Assembly: GCA_026874595.1 (NCBI GenBank)
Contig: CM049318.1
Span: forward strand, 53,545,250-53,609,249
Length of the DNA stretch: 64,000 nt
Origin: Sipunculus nudus
Taxonomy: Eukaryota; Annelida; Sipuncula; Golfingiida; Sipunculidae
Direction: 5' to 3'
Shown: positions 49,501-63,227 of the stretch, one piece after another
Numbering within the stretch: the first letter of the stretch is position 1
How the letters are laid out: every line of letters starts with the position of its first letter
Made by a program: the position numbers and the translations under genes
Notes under the pieces: generated by a model
What the model saw: only the letters and a program-made list of their open reading frames with translations
What the model was told of the DNA's origin: nothing
The model's database searches: none

Positions 49501-50400
49501 TTGGTTAGTAGTATAGAATAATCAAAATCAACACCATTTTATACTTGTATACAATCATTTATAATTAATGATATTTCGACATGGAAGATGGAAGAAATCA
49601 CTTCTTCAGTCGTAAAAAATGTGGCCGCTATTTTTTATTAGATTAGTAACCATTAATAATAAAGTGGTTGCATGACGCGCTTTCTATATTTGATGAACGT
49701 CACTATTGTAATACATGAAAATCTAAATATTTATATAAATATTGATGTAAGGATGGAATATTTCTTATTCAGAATAATACATGTCCCTATATAGATTACA
49801 ATTGAACACAAATATCTAAAATATTGAAATTTAAGGATGTAAGACGCGGACATTGCTGTATTATATTCACTGATGTAATTACATCTAAATACACAGTAAA
49901 GCCGTTGCGGGGAAAGAGGGTCAAATATGTATGTTTTTTTCGGAAAAAAAAACAAGTTTTTTTATCAGAATCTCGAGAGAAATGTTAAAATAATGTTAAG
50001 AAAACTCTTTTCGGAAACCAGTGCGGGCGGGCAATTTTTATTGTTTTACATTTTTTGTATGTTTCGATAAAAAAAAAGTCAAAGGAAATCTTATTAAAAT
50101 TCTATTTATTTAATTTTTTTAAATATGAAAATCAAAATACCATCAGGTCAGTCAAACATAGTCAAAACTATTTTCATATTATCATACAATACATTTGTTT
50201 ATGAAAAAAAAATAGGATAGATTTTACATAAACTGAACCTAATTCCTGGAGGAAGAATATTATTTTGCTATTAATTTTTTACGAAAAAAAACATGAGGAT
50301 GTGTGATTTGTACAAAAAAATATTGGCGCATCTCAACTCGGCAGTGACATCAATAATAGTGAATTTCCCTGATTAAAATTCTAGAATTTTCCAAAAGCTT
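49501..50400. repeat. low-complexity AT-rich DNA with repeat fragment
   Basis: About 50010-50140 shares GCGGGCGG and TTTGTATGTTTCGATAAAAA with the reverse of about 58320-58380. No gene. Confidence 0.45.
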
Positions 50401-53320
50401 AGTATTTCTGACACTGTCCGCTTCAAATTAGAATAAGTAGAATAACATTACAACAGATTTTGTGCAAATATTTTTGCGAGTTTTCTTTGGAATCAGAAAA
50501 AATCACGTTTGAAAGGGAAGAGAAAAAGGGAGAAGGGTGATTTAGGTCCGTTGAATGTGGAGGAAGCCCAAGCACGTGACACAAGACAAGACCATTTATG
50601 GTTTTAACGACGATCGTTTTATATATCATATTTGTCAGATTGGCTAACGTATACCACAGGTATCCAACATGATTGAACAAAACTGGAACATTGTCTGAAA
50701 GCAAGGAACTAACAAAATTTTTGATAATTCAGTAGTGCATTATGGTCTACTTTTATGGACTACCAAGATTCTACATACCTTATTTTTGTAGTTTCAGACT
50801 ATATATCCGGTGTTGCGACCGGAGATATCATTAACACAAACAAAGGACTAGAACAACAAATTGCCTCCCGCCATATGTTTACCAAGGAAAGTTTTGCCCA
50901 GATTTTTCGAAACCTTGGCAAGGATCCGGGTTTTTTTTTAATAAAACTGGATTTTTAAAAATGCATGTTTGGCTTTTTAGTTTTAGTGGGACGAATGGGG
51001 GACAGTATTTGTCAACTTGACTGATTTTAACAAATAGATACCTGTGAATGTTGATGGCAAGAAATATGGTTAATTACATATTAATGTAGAAAATCGTAAA
51101 ACAGAGGTCTCGCCACATGCAGGTTTGAACATGTGCCTGTCATGTGGTCAGTATGCCTAAACATTTGGTACTAATTGGTGAAGTGGTTCATGAGAAAAAA
51201 AGTAAAAGATTTAGCACTATACATGTATATGGAAACAAGAGTCTGAAAATAATTCCAATCAATATTAGTATTCATTGAATTCCCCTATCTCCAAGGAACC
51301 TTACCTAAGATTTGAAACCTTTAGTTTTCTCTTTTACTGACTTATCTGAAGGAAAGTGAACAAGAACATTTTTGATCGCAGAAAGTCGTTACACAGAGGT
51401 GGCTTCACCTGCAGGTGATAATAACGTCAGTCATGTGCTGAGAAAGTCTGTAAAATTTATAGAAGAAAGTAGCGAGGGACTTGGGGATATATGGTAAAAG
51501 AATGGAGCGGGACGGAGAGACGTAGACCATTTTAGTAGTCGTCCCTCCTACGGCAGGGACTGATAATTTACACAGTGAAGCGCTATGAAATGTGGTCAGG
51601 TATGTTTGAATGTGCTTGTTTGTCCATCAGCACGACGGACATGGTAATTCTTCGAGTGGCTGCCCTTAACTGATGCAGTGCTTGAATAATAGGGACCCCG
51701 ATATGCTGTGTAGAGTTAAAATTTTCTATTTATGTCTAAAACATGTTTTACATCACCTTTCATTACAGTTTAGGTTATTTATTCCAAGTGTGACACCTTG
51801 TGATTAAGGCAAATGATGTATGGTCACATTTCTCCAGGTGCTAGCTTTTCAAAATCATCCATACTTGCGACTACATAAACCTCCACTGTGGCTGTGTCAG
51901 AACCTGTACAGCCATGATCTTAATACCATCTGAAAGCTGAATAAACCTTTTAACCAACTGCATCATTATTTCATACATAAGGGCTTAGACCACAGTGACA
52001 TTCAGAGAAATGTTCCAGTGACTCTGTCATTGTATAATGCCCCAGGTTACAAGCTGATGTATATTTCTTTTCGGAGCTCACCAGTGCATATTATGACTAT
52101 TGTTTTTTTAACAGTTCTCAGGTGTTTTTTATGTTCATGGTGTACCGCCCACTTTGAATTTTGAATTCAGCAATTTGGGTATTTTTGTTTTTATCACTCT
52201 TTTTTCAGAGAGTCACTCAATATTTTGGATTTCCTGAAAATGACGCTAATTGTTGTTTTTCCCTCTTATTTCCAGTGAATGAAGTAAACTCAAGATAAGA
52301 AGCAGACAAGTGTGGGATTTGTTCCTAAAAGGTGAAAATTATAATATTCAGAAAGAATGACAGCAGGACGACTTTACAGATACGAGATAACCATGAGATA
52401 AGCATATAAAGATGAAAATTCCATTAATATTTAAGAAAAAACCTTACCGCCAAGGAGTCAGTAGTTAACACTTCGTGATGACTTCCAGAACTATATTTCC
52501 ATATGTTTTTACTATTTTTTATGTAAAATATAAATAAAATTGTTGGCTAATACTTCTACTTAATAACTCGAGTTAATAAATCAGAAGCACATTAAAAGTT
52601 CCTAATATTATGACAGAGCCTTGATACTTCTCGTAAGGATAGACCAGTGCCTCCAGTTGATCATGAATTTGTTTAATCTGAACTGGCCAAAAGTCAACCG
52701 AGGAAAAGGAATGACGCTTTGTCCGTCGTTCATCCGGGCCGACCGTTAGCAGGCCACAAATCGCAACCATTGACCATAGAATCTGTAACTGAAAACTCCA
52801 GGTAGTTCAATAAATATCTCCTTTGGAACTTAAATTATGTCACTATAACCTATATCCTCCGAGCTATGGGTCTTGTAAATACCCCAAAGAATAATTAAAA
52901 AGTTGATAAAAAACCTCCAGTATCTTAATGCATGGATGGCCCTGAATCTTACCTTGAATATTGATCATGACTAAGGTAGTCTGTTCCCGAAAGTTGTGGC
53001 AAAACCTGTATTTTTTTCCAATTTCCTTGATTTTTTTTTCTGTTTTTAAGACCGTCAAATGACAGCAATTCTTCTCAGCTATGGTTTCATCTAGTCCCGC
53101 GAAACCTGGTGTGTTTTTTGTTCATGACTGGTCTCTTCGTTTCCTGAAGACTGGTGGCGCCACACCTATTTTTTTTATTTTATTTTTATGCATTGTTTTC
53201 TTTATTTTGTGACTGCAAAATTATATTGATACTATCAGATTTGCAACTTTGGTTTCATCTTGGGCTCTGAAGCGGTTTAATTATCGAATAGCCTATAGTG
53301 ATCGTGGTTGTCCGTGTGTT
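50401..53320. other. gene-free stretch
   Basis: Holds the second copy of the repeat seen at 46590-47050 (about 51110-51640). No coding region is supported elsewhere; frames are short on both strands. Confidence 0.5.
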
Positions 53321-53960
53321 CGACTTTTTATATGTCCGTCAAATCTGTCTCCTGATGATAACTCCAGATAAGACTGGCATATCGATTTTAAACTTGACTG
53401 ATATAAAGACCGCCTCTAAAGCAAGACCCCTTTTGATATTGGGATCTTAAGGTCCAAGATCAAGGTCACAGAAACCACTTTTTCAGAAAGTTTTTGACGT
53501 ATTTTAAGCGAAACTTTTCATCCCAAACCTTTCAACTAGCACATATAGCTGACCTGCCAATGGATGAACCTGCCAGAGGATGAACCTGTTTGACTAACGG
53601 TCACAAGGTCAAGGCCACAGGGGCCATCTGTCTACATACTTGTTTCCAGAGGATAGCTCCAGGTTGGACTGAAATATTGGTTTCCCACTCGACTTATATA
53701 TGGCCATATATTAAAGTAAGAACCCTTTTGATTTTGTAATCATGTGGTCAAAGATTAATGTACTAGGATCCACCATTTTTAAAAGATTGTGGTTGCATTT
53801 AAAGCCAAACGTTTCATCCCAGAACATCCATAGTCCAGCTATAGTTTACCTGACAATAATGGAAGAAATTTTCTGTAGTCACAAGGTCAACGGCCAAGGT
53901 CACAGGATCCATCTGTCCTCATATTTGTTTCAAGATTATAATGCCATTTTTGATTGACAG
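53320..53960 (+). repeat. tandem ~300-bp units rich in AAGGTCA
   Basis: Two diverged units and the start of a third, with CCCTTTTGAT at about 53429 and 53725. Each unit has CTCCAG(A/G)T.AGACTG, a CAAGGTCA-type block and CATCTGTC. This looks like a common mollusc-type interspersed/tandem repeat, and the AGGTCA boxes are repeat content rather than receptor sites. Confidence 0.65.
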
Positions 53961-56900
53961 TTGGCTTCAAACTTGAAAAAATGACCCACATTTCGAAAAA
54001 AAACTCATAAACATATCCTTAAAGACAAATTCAGCTTAGCGTCGAGACCCATGGGTCCCTAATTTGTAAAAAATAGTCAAAACAAAAAAGTAACAAAAAG
54101 CTACCACCTTTTGAAATGCCAACGTATATATGTATCATTTTACATTAAGTAATAATTTATCCACTCGTATTGAAAAATAAATATATACTAGATATACCCA
54201 TGCAAAATCCTCGGTTCTATATGATAAATACTTTTGTAATGAGATGGTAGAGACTGAATGTCGCATATTTTATTATGTGCTTTTCGCAGAGACTGTTATT
54301 CAAGATATAAAGATCACTTGTGCTATGATTTCCAGGAAACCCCCTACCCTGAATTGTAAAAATTGCCATTCAGCTAAGAACAAAGAGGTATATACGTGAG
54401 GCATATGAAGGGTTTACGAATTTTGTGTAAGAGTTTTTTTTTCTTCCGATAAACAATATGGGCACGGCACCATTATTTCCGTAGTGATGGCGAGTGTATA
54501 TATAAGACATCTATTCTGTGAAAAATAATTTGAAGATATTATTTGATTAGGTAGAAAAGTGAAAGTTTATGGAAGATGTTTTTTGTAGGTCTTGGGTATA
54601 ATAACAAACAAATATATGTCGTCGAAAGCTCTTACTGCCGAAAATGCAGATACAAGCTGCCAATGGGGAAAGACCACTGCTAGAGTATTAAATGCTTACC
54701 CCGAGCTTTTTTTAATCAGGTTGACCGAAAACCAGTATTAATATCGAATAGGAACGCCTGGTGCCTTAAATGTAGATTGATAATTTTGATAGGTTCTCTT
54801 CTATCGTATGTGATGCATATATTGCTAGTTCTTCACTTATTTCTCTCGAGCCCCATCAAATGTGGCGCCCTATTTAGACAGTTTATTGAACCCTTGGAGA
54901 TTGCGGATCCTAAAACAATACGTGTGCAATTAGCAGCAACCCCCCCCCCCCCCCCCCCGCCACAATGTTTATGAGTTGTTTGGCTTTGAAGTTGGAACAA
55001 CATTTTTGCAGAAACCCATAAATTGGATGAACTTTTAAAATCATGGTTAAAATGGAATGATCTGATGAATGTATAGAAATCAACATACCTGTAAACCCAT
55101 AAAAAGCCAAACGGATGTCTCGTAACTAGCCGTAGTGTAAACCCATCTGAGGCCCTCGAATTATAAGCGGAGTCATGCGGTCCTTGTTTTGAATTAAAAA
55201 GCTTAACTTCTTGTTGAAGCTAGTATTGGGATCAATGGGAGAATAGAGTGCACCTGTGACCGCGATTAACACAATACGTTCTGTGGCCAGTGAGCTCGAA
55301 ATGCAGGAAAATCCCCAAGGTTCCTTCTGCAAAAACGTGACAGGCGTGGAGGACTTTTAAGCACGAAAGAAATTTGGGCACCTATTGGGGGAATATTAAA
55401 ATTATTAATTATGGAGCTAAATAGGAAATAATCCCGCAACAGAAAACAAACTTGTTTTATTAGAGCGCACCACCGATGCAGGTGCCGAATTTCGAAGGTT
55501 AACACAGAAGGAAAGCAGGTAACATTTTGTCTGGAAATATAACCTAACTGCATATTAATTATATAGATACACACTGTATTTGCTTTAATATGAGCGCCTT
55601 GTGGAAAATCAGGCAGTTTCAACAAGCCACATTGAATGACAAATAAATGAGAATAACTTAACGTGACAAATTACACTGGAAGTAGACAAGCAAACTGTCA
55701 ATCAGTCTGATCTTTGTTTAAAGATATTAATAAATTTAAATAATAAATTAATAATTAAAAATAAATAAAAAAAATATTCCTGAAAGGTGAGAGTGACTTA
55801 TGCTTTTACGAAATTTTAATGAATAACAAAATTTGACTCATTGACACCTGGTTAAGGGGACCTAATCACTTACAAATCATGTTGAATTAACACGACAAAT
55901 AGCTTTTTTTTATTTGAAAAAAAAAAACCCTCCCTCCCAAAAATATTGCCCTGAAACCGCTGGCTTACTCCTATACCTGCTGTTAAAAAGTTGCCCGGGC
56001 GCGATAACTGGCGTTTGCCTAAAGCGCGAACGACATCTGCGTTTTTTGTTTACTTTTAAGGTTTACAACTGGTATTTCACAACCGTGCACATTCATGTTT
56101 GGGCTATTCCTTGTTCTGGATCTGTCGGCTTGCGCAAAATCGGACCGTGTTTCTAACCCATGGAGCCATAACAAGGTGTTATACAGCTGAAGGCGAGAAA
56201 CGAGACTTTGTGCTGGGATTTTTTTTTGTGGGGAATCCTTTATATAAAGCAAACCTGATATAAATCATGATTATGTCCCTTTAAGAACAATGCACTAACG
56301 TTACAATGGACGGGATAGGGAAATCCCTGTTGGAGGTTTAGTATAGGAACAATGTAAGACGTATGGAATCTTTGCTTAAGGCTTACACAACGCAGTGATC
56401 ACATTCCATTCCTACCAGTTCATATCATTAGAATGAAATGGCCCGGATATCCAGGAATGGAATGTGATCGATTCGTAGAAGTTCAGGCCGTTCAACGCGT
56501 TGAGCACCTGTGTCCCGACGGGACGCATTGGTTGAAGTATATCCTTGTGCCTGCACCGGCAGTTCGAATTATCGAAATTTTCGGCTACGGTTAAGGAAAA
56601 CTATTGTAATAGTTTTGACTGCACAATTTTAGTTTGCATGGTAAATAAACATGACCATCTCTCCCATGAGGAGGTTCTCAAGGTCTATTTAATTGGTTTA
56701 GATGATAGCTGCATTTGCATGATTGCATCATTTATACGTCATTGAACAGTTCTCCAAGGAAATTTGAATGTTTTTCAAAATAATTGGTTTGTATACCAAT
56801 AATTATTCATTAATAACAATTATAACAATTATATTGGAAACACAACTATGCAGTACAAAAGTGGGCCTAGGTAAAAATAAGATATTATGGGCTAAATGCT

Positions 56901-57344
56901 GAAACATATGGGGGGGGGGGGGGGGTTAAAGGTAAACACAGGGAGTCATTGAAAGTCCGGATATCCTCTGGATACAGAAGACACAAGTTGTCAATTAATG
57001 TTTAAACATATATTCCTTATGTACGGAATGTGTGTTGAGAAATTTCATATATACCGTAATTAATTTCATTTCCCGTGATGTTATTCGTGATTATTTTTTA
57101 TTTTAAATATTTAACTTTATTCATTACCAATAAGATTATTAAGACATTCACAGTTTATTATTTTCTTATTCATAATTTGAGGATATTAATGAAGAGCAGT
57201 GTAATTTGCTCCGCTAAGACATCACGAAATATTTCTATAATGAGAGAGGGAGTCTTTTCGTTATTATACTCCACTGGGTCATAACACTGAAGAAACCTCT
57301 AAACCACATTTTCTGTAAGCAAGATATTTCTGTTGGCCTGCATA
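53961..57344. other. gene-free stretch
   Basis: Poly-C at about 54941-54958 and poly-G at about 56909-56924. A small frame at 55266-55625 has no recognisable motif. No gene supported. Confidence 0.5.
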
Positions 57345-57466
57345 GCGTTAGGGCTAGGTTGGGGTGGACCGTGAAAATTCCATGGCTCTTCTGCTGATAA
57401 CGGTACTCGAACTCACGATCTGTGCCCTGCCGTCCGAGTCCTGTGCGCTGCCTATACTACAGAAGC
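57345..57466 (-). repeat. tRNA-derived SINE, copy 2
   Basis: The reverse strand reads AGTATAGGCAGCGCACAGGA then GATCGTGAGTTCGAGTACCG (B-box-like) then a GAATTTTCACGGTC stretch, the same order as at 22288-22400. Confidence 0.6.
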
Positions 57467-57826
57467 CAGTAAAATGCAAAGTTTATTACAAGGCTTCAAC
57501 AGGTTTAATTCTTTAACCCCGAAAACTACATTTGAAAGATGATATTTTGCATATTATTAACGTGGAATATCGTTTTCACTTTTGACATCAACATGTTTCA
57601 AACGATTGAAAGTTTATCTCCTAAATATGAAAAAGAGATCTTAAGTTGTAGACAAACAATCCTTCTTTTCTTCGTATGTGTGAAAAGAGTGCCTCAAAAT
57701 GTCCTTTTTACATAACGTATTTAAATATTTTCTCAAGAGACCTCCCTCCCTTACCCTCCCCATGAACTTGTCATTAACTTACATAAATTGAATATTAAAA
57801 ATTTTCATTATCCGAAATTTATAACG

Positions 57827-57882
<56 letters not shown>

Positions 57883-58640
57883 CCTACAACCGCCAACCTG
57901 AAATTGCCCAACACCCCAAGGTTTCAGTTAAAACTGATTACGTCCGAACTCGGTACTTAAGGAATCATAGTTTTACGCGGTAGTAGTAGTGGATATTGGC
58001 TCTTCAGCTATGTACACATTCATCAATTTTTTTCCGACAAAGGCAACGGTGACGACAGCGACAACGCGTTTTGGTGAACACATTAATCCGGAAAATGTTT
58101 AAATGGAGGCCAAATCACACGTGGATGGTGAGGAATAAAGTGAAATGTTAAAGCCAAAAAAAGATGTTTCTCAGGCCCCCAATCAAGTTTTATTTTGAGT
58201 GTCATCGTTCAAGAAGATAAAATTGATAAATTTTGATAAAATTTCCTTTGTTATCCAGTAATTTTACCTGTTAAGCAAAATAAATATGTTATTATCATGC
58301 TTTTTTCCTGATCATTTTTCATTTTTATCGAAACATACAAAAAGGTAAAAAAAATATAAATGAAAATAAATCGCCCACCCAACTGATTTCCGTAAACAGT
58401 ACCTGAGAATCATACCTTTTTTGCCCTATTATGACCTGTATCAAGCTGACAAATCACACTGCATTAACAAACATGCTACACTTCATGACGACATGGCACC
58501 ACAGAGACCCAGCATAACTTATGATAATATCTTTGTTTATCCGGGCACATGTTTTTATTGCCATTGGCATTGGAAAGACCCGGGGATCGAATATGGGATC
58601 GAATATCTTTTTCGTATTCTGTGATGTCCACCACCCCACT
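57467..58640. repeat. AT-rich DNA with (AT)n and a repeat shared with the RAG junction
   Basis: (AT)n at 57829-57881. About 58190-58420 carries AGATAAAAT..., ATTTCCTTTGTTAT and ACCTGAGAATCATACC, also found at 36556-36702. No gene. Confidence 0.55.
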
Positions 58641-59540
58641 GTTGCAACCACGATTGTAATAACGGCTACTTTTGGAATAAACATTACAATTGTGATTGGT
58701 AAGGGCCATGTTTAGCCAACCACTATTGAAATAACGGTCACTATTGTTAATATTATTATATAAGTGGTTGCAAATTGCCACCACTCTTGTAATAATTGTT
58801 GTCGCATAGATTGTTGGTTTTGCAGATGCACCTTTTTTAACGTTTCTCTCGAGATTCTTATAAAACTTTTTCATCGTGGAAAAATATATAATTGACACTA
58901 TTTCGCCGCAAAGGCCTTAGTTTGTATTTTAGATATTTTACACCAGTGACTGTAATACAAAAATGACCGCGTCGAGCAACCGCTATTGCAATAACGGTCA
59001 CTGCTGTAATAATAACCTGCGGTCCCTTGACTACCTGCTTTTGAAACAGTCCGTCCGAACCTTCATGCTAAAGTTTCATATTTTATGATATTTTGGTTCA
59101 ATTACAATCCATATAGGGACTTGTATTTTTCTGTATACGATACAATCCATCCTTACCTCATTATGTCAATATTCAGATTTATTAGAATAGTGACGGTCAT
59201 TAAAATATTGTAGCCGCGTCGTGAAACCACTGTAGTAATAACAGTTACCAATGTGATAAAAACAACCGGCCACTTTTTTACTACTGAAAAAGTAATTACT
59301 CTTAGCTCCCATGTTGAAATGTCATGAATTGTAGATGATTGTGTTCAAATATAATATGGTGTTGATTTTGATTATTCTATTACGTTGCAATAAATCCTTA
59401 CGTCATTATTTATATTTCTACATCTAATATCTACATTTATTAGTGACCGTTATTACAATAGTTGTTGGCCAAAACTGGTCCTTATCAACCACTAATGTAA
59501 TAAGTATTGTAAAAAACGACTGTTATTACAATAGTGTTTG
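58640..59540. repeat. cluster of palindromic AACCACTATTG..ATAACGGTCAC motifs
   Basis: The motif, or its reverse TGACCGTTATTACAATAG, recurs near 58716, 58778, 58977, 59222, 59448 and 59518, and in the related region at about 49400-49470. No coding content. Confidence 0.65.
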
Positions 59541-59789
59541 CTACACTTCAACACTGTGTCCGTGTGAACAGGCCGCTTAGCCAGTGAGTCCGAGGTGTTG
59601 TTTGAAGAACTCCTGACGATAGATGAATACGGCAGAGTCTCATCCTTTGCAATACCTGTACATAAAAGAACTCGATTCTGTCGGCTTTGACAAGAATAAA
59701 TGACAATAACGTGTTAGGGTTACTGGTGCGTGTCTCATTGTTATATTTATTTTTCACTGTATGAGGGTGGTAACTTAAATTTAAAAATT

Positions 59790-61377
59790 ACATGGTGGCT
59801 ATTTAACAGGTACGGGCAAAATAGCTCAGCGGGCTATTTTTCCGGTACAGGTAAATTAGTCTATTACATATAAAATGTCTTTATAGCCGGAACAATAAAA
59901 GCACCATCTGAAACTTTGTTTTTGTCATACATTTGAGCTAACATGGGGACACTCATTAAATTAGAGGACCTGTTATAGTAAGGGTGAGTTTATGCCATAG
60001 TGGTCACATCATAAAACGAGGTAATGACTTAATGAGGGGGTTGTTTGCGTTTGTTTGTGTCACAGTTTCACTTGTTTGTGTCACGTGTCAGCAAGGTAAA
60101 ACCCTAGGCTAAGTACTAGCTCAAAAACAAGAGATAACCTGTGTATAATCATTGATTATTGCATTTGAGAAAGAGACAAACATATATAGCCCAGTAGGCT
60201 ATGTTGCCGTTTGAATGGCATAACCTCTTTGGGACCGACTGTGTTATGCCGTCCCACTATGTTTGCAGTTGTAGACGACTTCTGTGAATTTGATTTCCTG
60301 ATTGGAGCTCTCCTCCGTGCAGTAGCAATTGTTCTGAATCACGGCAAGGCACCAAAGGTCAATGTACGCTCCCGAGGCAGCGGAAATCTTGCTCTTCTGA
60401 AGAAGCAACTGATTTTCACGCTGCCAGCTTTGACCGTTTATGATATATTTAGACACCAGATGGCGGTTCGTTGTGCGCTGAGCAGCCAATCAGATGCCAA
60501 TTAACAAACACTCGACAGGCATCCTGGCTCCGCCCATAGCTGCGCTTCAAGCGCCGCTTGATGGCAGTTTACGGTCGAATTTTAATTGCTCCCTCTGTAT
60601 CTCGATTCGATTATGACATATGACTGTGTTAGCGTAGCCATGTATCTGTTGTCTGCAGAATGAAACAAGCCAGCGAGGTGTGCACGCAGCCTTTGTTGTT
60701 ACGTTTCGTTTGAATTACAACGCACCGGCCGGGCATCCTATGTGCCCAAGGCCCTATAAGCAAACCACGTCTGGGGCAATTCTCTCTGAGCCTGTGGCCT
60801 GTTCAGACGGTTACCGGGGCGATGAGCTGTCACTCAAAACGAAATGAACATGATTGGCTCCGTGTATTCCTCCCTTGGCTGTGTCTTTCAGCACAAGGTC
60901 TCATCTGATTGGACAAAAATACAGTGCTTCCCTCTGGTGTAGCAATTCAGGATACGAGGTCATAACAAACAGCGCTTACGATATAGGGAGTAGGCCTATA
61001 GTTAAAGCGCTGTGTAAAGAGCGCAAGGTCAATGTAGTTGGTCGCTTAAAAAGAAACAAGTTTTTCTTTAATTTCTCCCAAGCATGAAACAAGTCTTCTT
61101 CGCTTATCATGTCTGACATGATACATGGGTACTTCTTTTGATTGCATATGGAATTGTGCAACAAATTTATAAGTTGTACCACAAACAAACTGATATGTTT
61201 TTCACAACTCATAAAGTTCTAGTAAAACAAAGTTTTAGTTGTGACACACAAAAAAACGCAAACAAACTCGTGCTTGATTTTCGAGGCTTGCCTAATTGCA
61301 GAGACCTCTTTACATAGACAATTGCATGAAATAGGCTATTTACCTGTACCGGCAAAATAGCCTGCTGAGCTATTGCC
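59790..61377 (+). mobile_element. TIR-element family B, copy 2
   Basis: Left end region with GCAAAATAGCTCAGCGGGCT followed by TTCCGGTACAGGTAAA (59816-59856). The right end (61331-61377), read in reverse, gives GCAATAGCTCAGCAGGCTAT then TTTGCCGGTACAGGTAAA. These are inverted terminal regions of a DNA transposon-like unit. No transposase; split by the insertion at 60367-61024. Confidence 0.6.
60367..61024. mobile_element. 658-bp insertion with 12-bp target duplication
   Basis: AAGGTCAATGTA flanks it on both sides (60355-60366 and 61025-61036), while family B copy 1 has the site only once (near 48510). The insert is GC-richer than its surroundings and has several ATTGG/CCAAT boxes. No terminal inverted repeat or poly-A was seen, so its class is open. 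Confidence 0.6.
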
Positions 61378-61815
61378 TAAAAGTTAATTAGTTTCTCCTA
61401 GGGATGTTCACATTTTGGAGGGTACTTCATAACAGAGATATGTGATTTATATTTACTTATTTGCTTTCTTATAAACACCCTGCGGAAGATAAGAAACATC
61501 TCTACCACAAGCAACACTGAGTAAATATCTTTAAATAAATACATGATACTTGTTGAACATGACACATGCTGAAACTAAACATGCAATAGTTTATTAACTA
61601 AAAAACAGTCTGATCTTTCTTAATGTTAAAATGGCAATTTCCAATCATGCAGAACTATAGCTAATAAATATGAATATACTAAAAAAATGTTTATTTCCAA
61701 AAATTTAAGAATGACGTGATTTTAAACATATGTACAATGAACTAGAAAAGTACTCAGATAGCGCAGACCACCGCCAAGGCAGCTTATTACCCACGTATGG
61801 CATTGTCAGACAGGC
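61378..61815. other. gene-free AT-rich stretch
   Basis: Nothing recognised. Confidence 0.5.
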
Positions 61816-62277
61816 AGTATTTTACAATAACAAAGTTTTTTGGATCCAGATGGTGATAGTATTTTACAATAACAAAGTTTTTTGGATCCAGATGGTGATA
61901 GTATTTTACAATAACAAAGTTTTTTGGATCCAGATGGTGATAGTATTTTACAATAACAAAGTTTTTTGGATCCAGATGGTGATAGTATTTTACAATAACA
62001 AAGTTTTTTGGATCCAGATGGTGATAGTATTTTACAATAACAAAGTTTTTTGGATCCAGATGGTGATAGTATTTTACAATAACAAAGTTTTTTGGATCCA
62101 GATGGTGATAGTATTTTACAATAACAAAGTTTTTTGGATCCAGATGGTGATAGTATTTTACAATAACAAAGTTTTTTGGATCCAGATGGTGATAGTATTT
62201 TACAATAACAAAGTTTTTTGGATCCAGATGGTGATAGTATTTTACAATAACAAAGTTTTTTGGATCCAGATGGTGAT
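61816..62277 (+). repeat. perfect 11 x 42-bp minisatellite
   Basis: Exactly 462 bp, eleven identical copies of a 42-bp unit that begins AGTATTTTACAATAACAAAG and contains GGATCC. Because 42 is a multiple of three, frames on both strands stay open, but no codon-level or splice evidence supports a protein. Complete identity implies recent expansion. Confidence 0.97.
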
Positions 62278-63212
62278 CCGGATCTCCCAAAAATGTAATC
62301 AGTTGTTCCATGTACCATTGCCGATCTATCCTGAAAATTTTTATAAAAATCCGTTTATAAACGTAAATTGTAACCTGCCTAAATGCTTGTTGGACAAACT
62401 CGGTTGAAATTCCTTACAAATTAGGTGTAGAGTTTATGCAAATGAATCCCTTACCTGCATATATAAGCTGCTTACTCTTATTTTCCATAAACATCCATCC
62501 CGTCATTATCGCAGTGTTTACAACCATGCCAGATCCCTATTGGCTGATACAACCACAAGACAAGAAGAATTTCTCAGTTAATTTACCGCAAGGGTCTATT
62601 CTTTCTGACATATTGGTCATTCGATAGTAATTGTGCTTCCAATGGCGTCTAAGCATTTTTATTAATAGCAATATGCAGGGTTATTTCGTGTTTTCATGTT
62701 ACACAAGAAATATGTGTCAAAAAGTATTTGAATAGTTCTGTCCAACCATCCGTGATGTAAACTGTCACCGAAGTAAGTTGTACCGCTTGTGTTAAGCGGT
62801 AATATTTGTACCTAGTGGTGCTGTTGATGATTTCCCGTAGAGAATTTCAAATGTCTTATATGAAGAAAATGTGTTTCACTAAAAAGCCATGATTGGTAAG
62901 ATTTTTTTTCGGTATGCAAAAATCAGTAGACCGTTTTCATCAATCCAGTTTTGCCCTGGAAGGTTTTGATATAGTCTTTTGGTTGAATTACGATCGACAT
63001 TGATTAAAAAGGCATTTCCCAGAGTGTTAAGTAGGGATGTATACCGCGGTCAACGTCTCCATCACTGGTCATGCATATGGGCATGCGCAGTGAGAAAGGC
63101 GAAAATTAGAGGTTCAGCAGACGAAAACGACCTTTCTTGTCATTTTGCAGTTCAAAGTGGGGACCAGCACCGGAAAAGGTTGTAGTTAAAAAAATGAGGT
63201 ACGACTCTATTG
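62278..63212. other. gene-free stretch
   Basis: No gene recognised. A frame at 62979-63185 has no motif. Confidence 0.5.
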
Positions 63213-63227
63213 AAAATAATGCATTAC

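Noticed and set aside
53320..53960. Nuclear receptor response elements (AGGTCA direct repeats)
   Set aside because: The boxes belong to a degenerate tandem repeat; no gene lies nearby.
58476..58898. 140-codon minus-strand frame
   Set aside because: Asn/Tyr-rich, lies in the palindromic motif cluster, no motif or splice context.
61730..62407. 225-codon open frame over the 42-bp repeat as a repeat protein
   Set aside because: The opposite strand is also open for about 170 codons in two frames, which follows from unit length alone; no splice or codon evidence.
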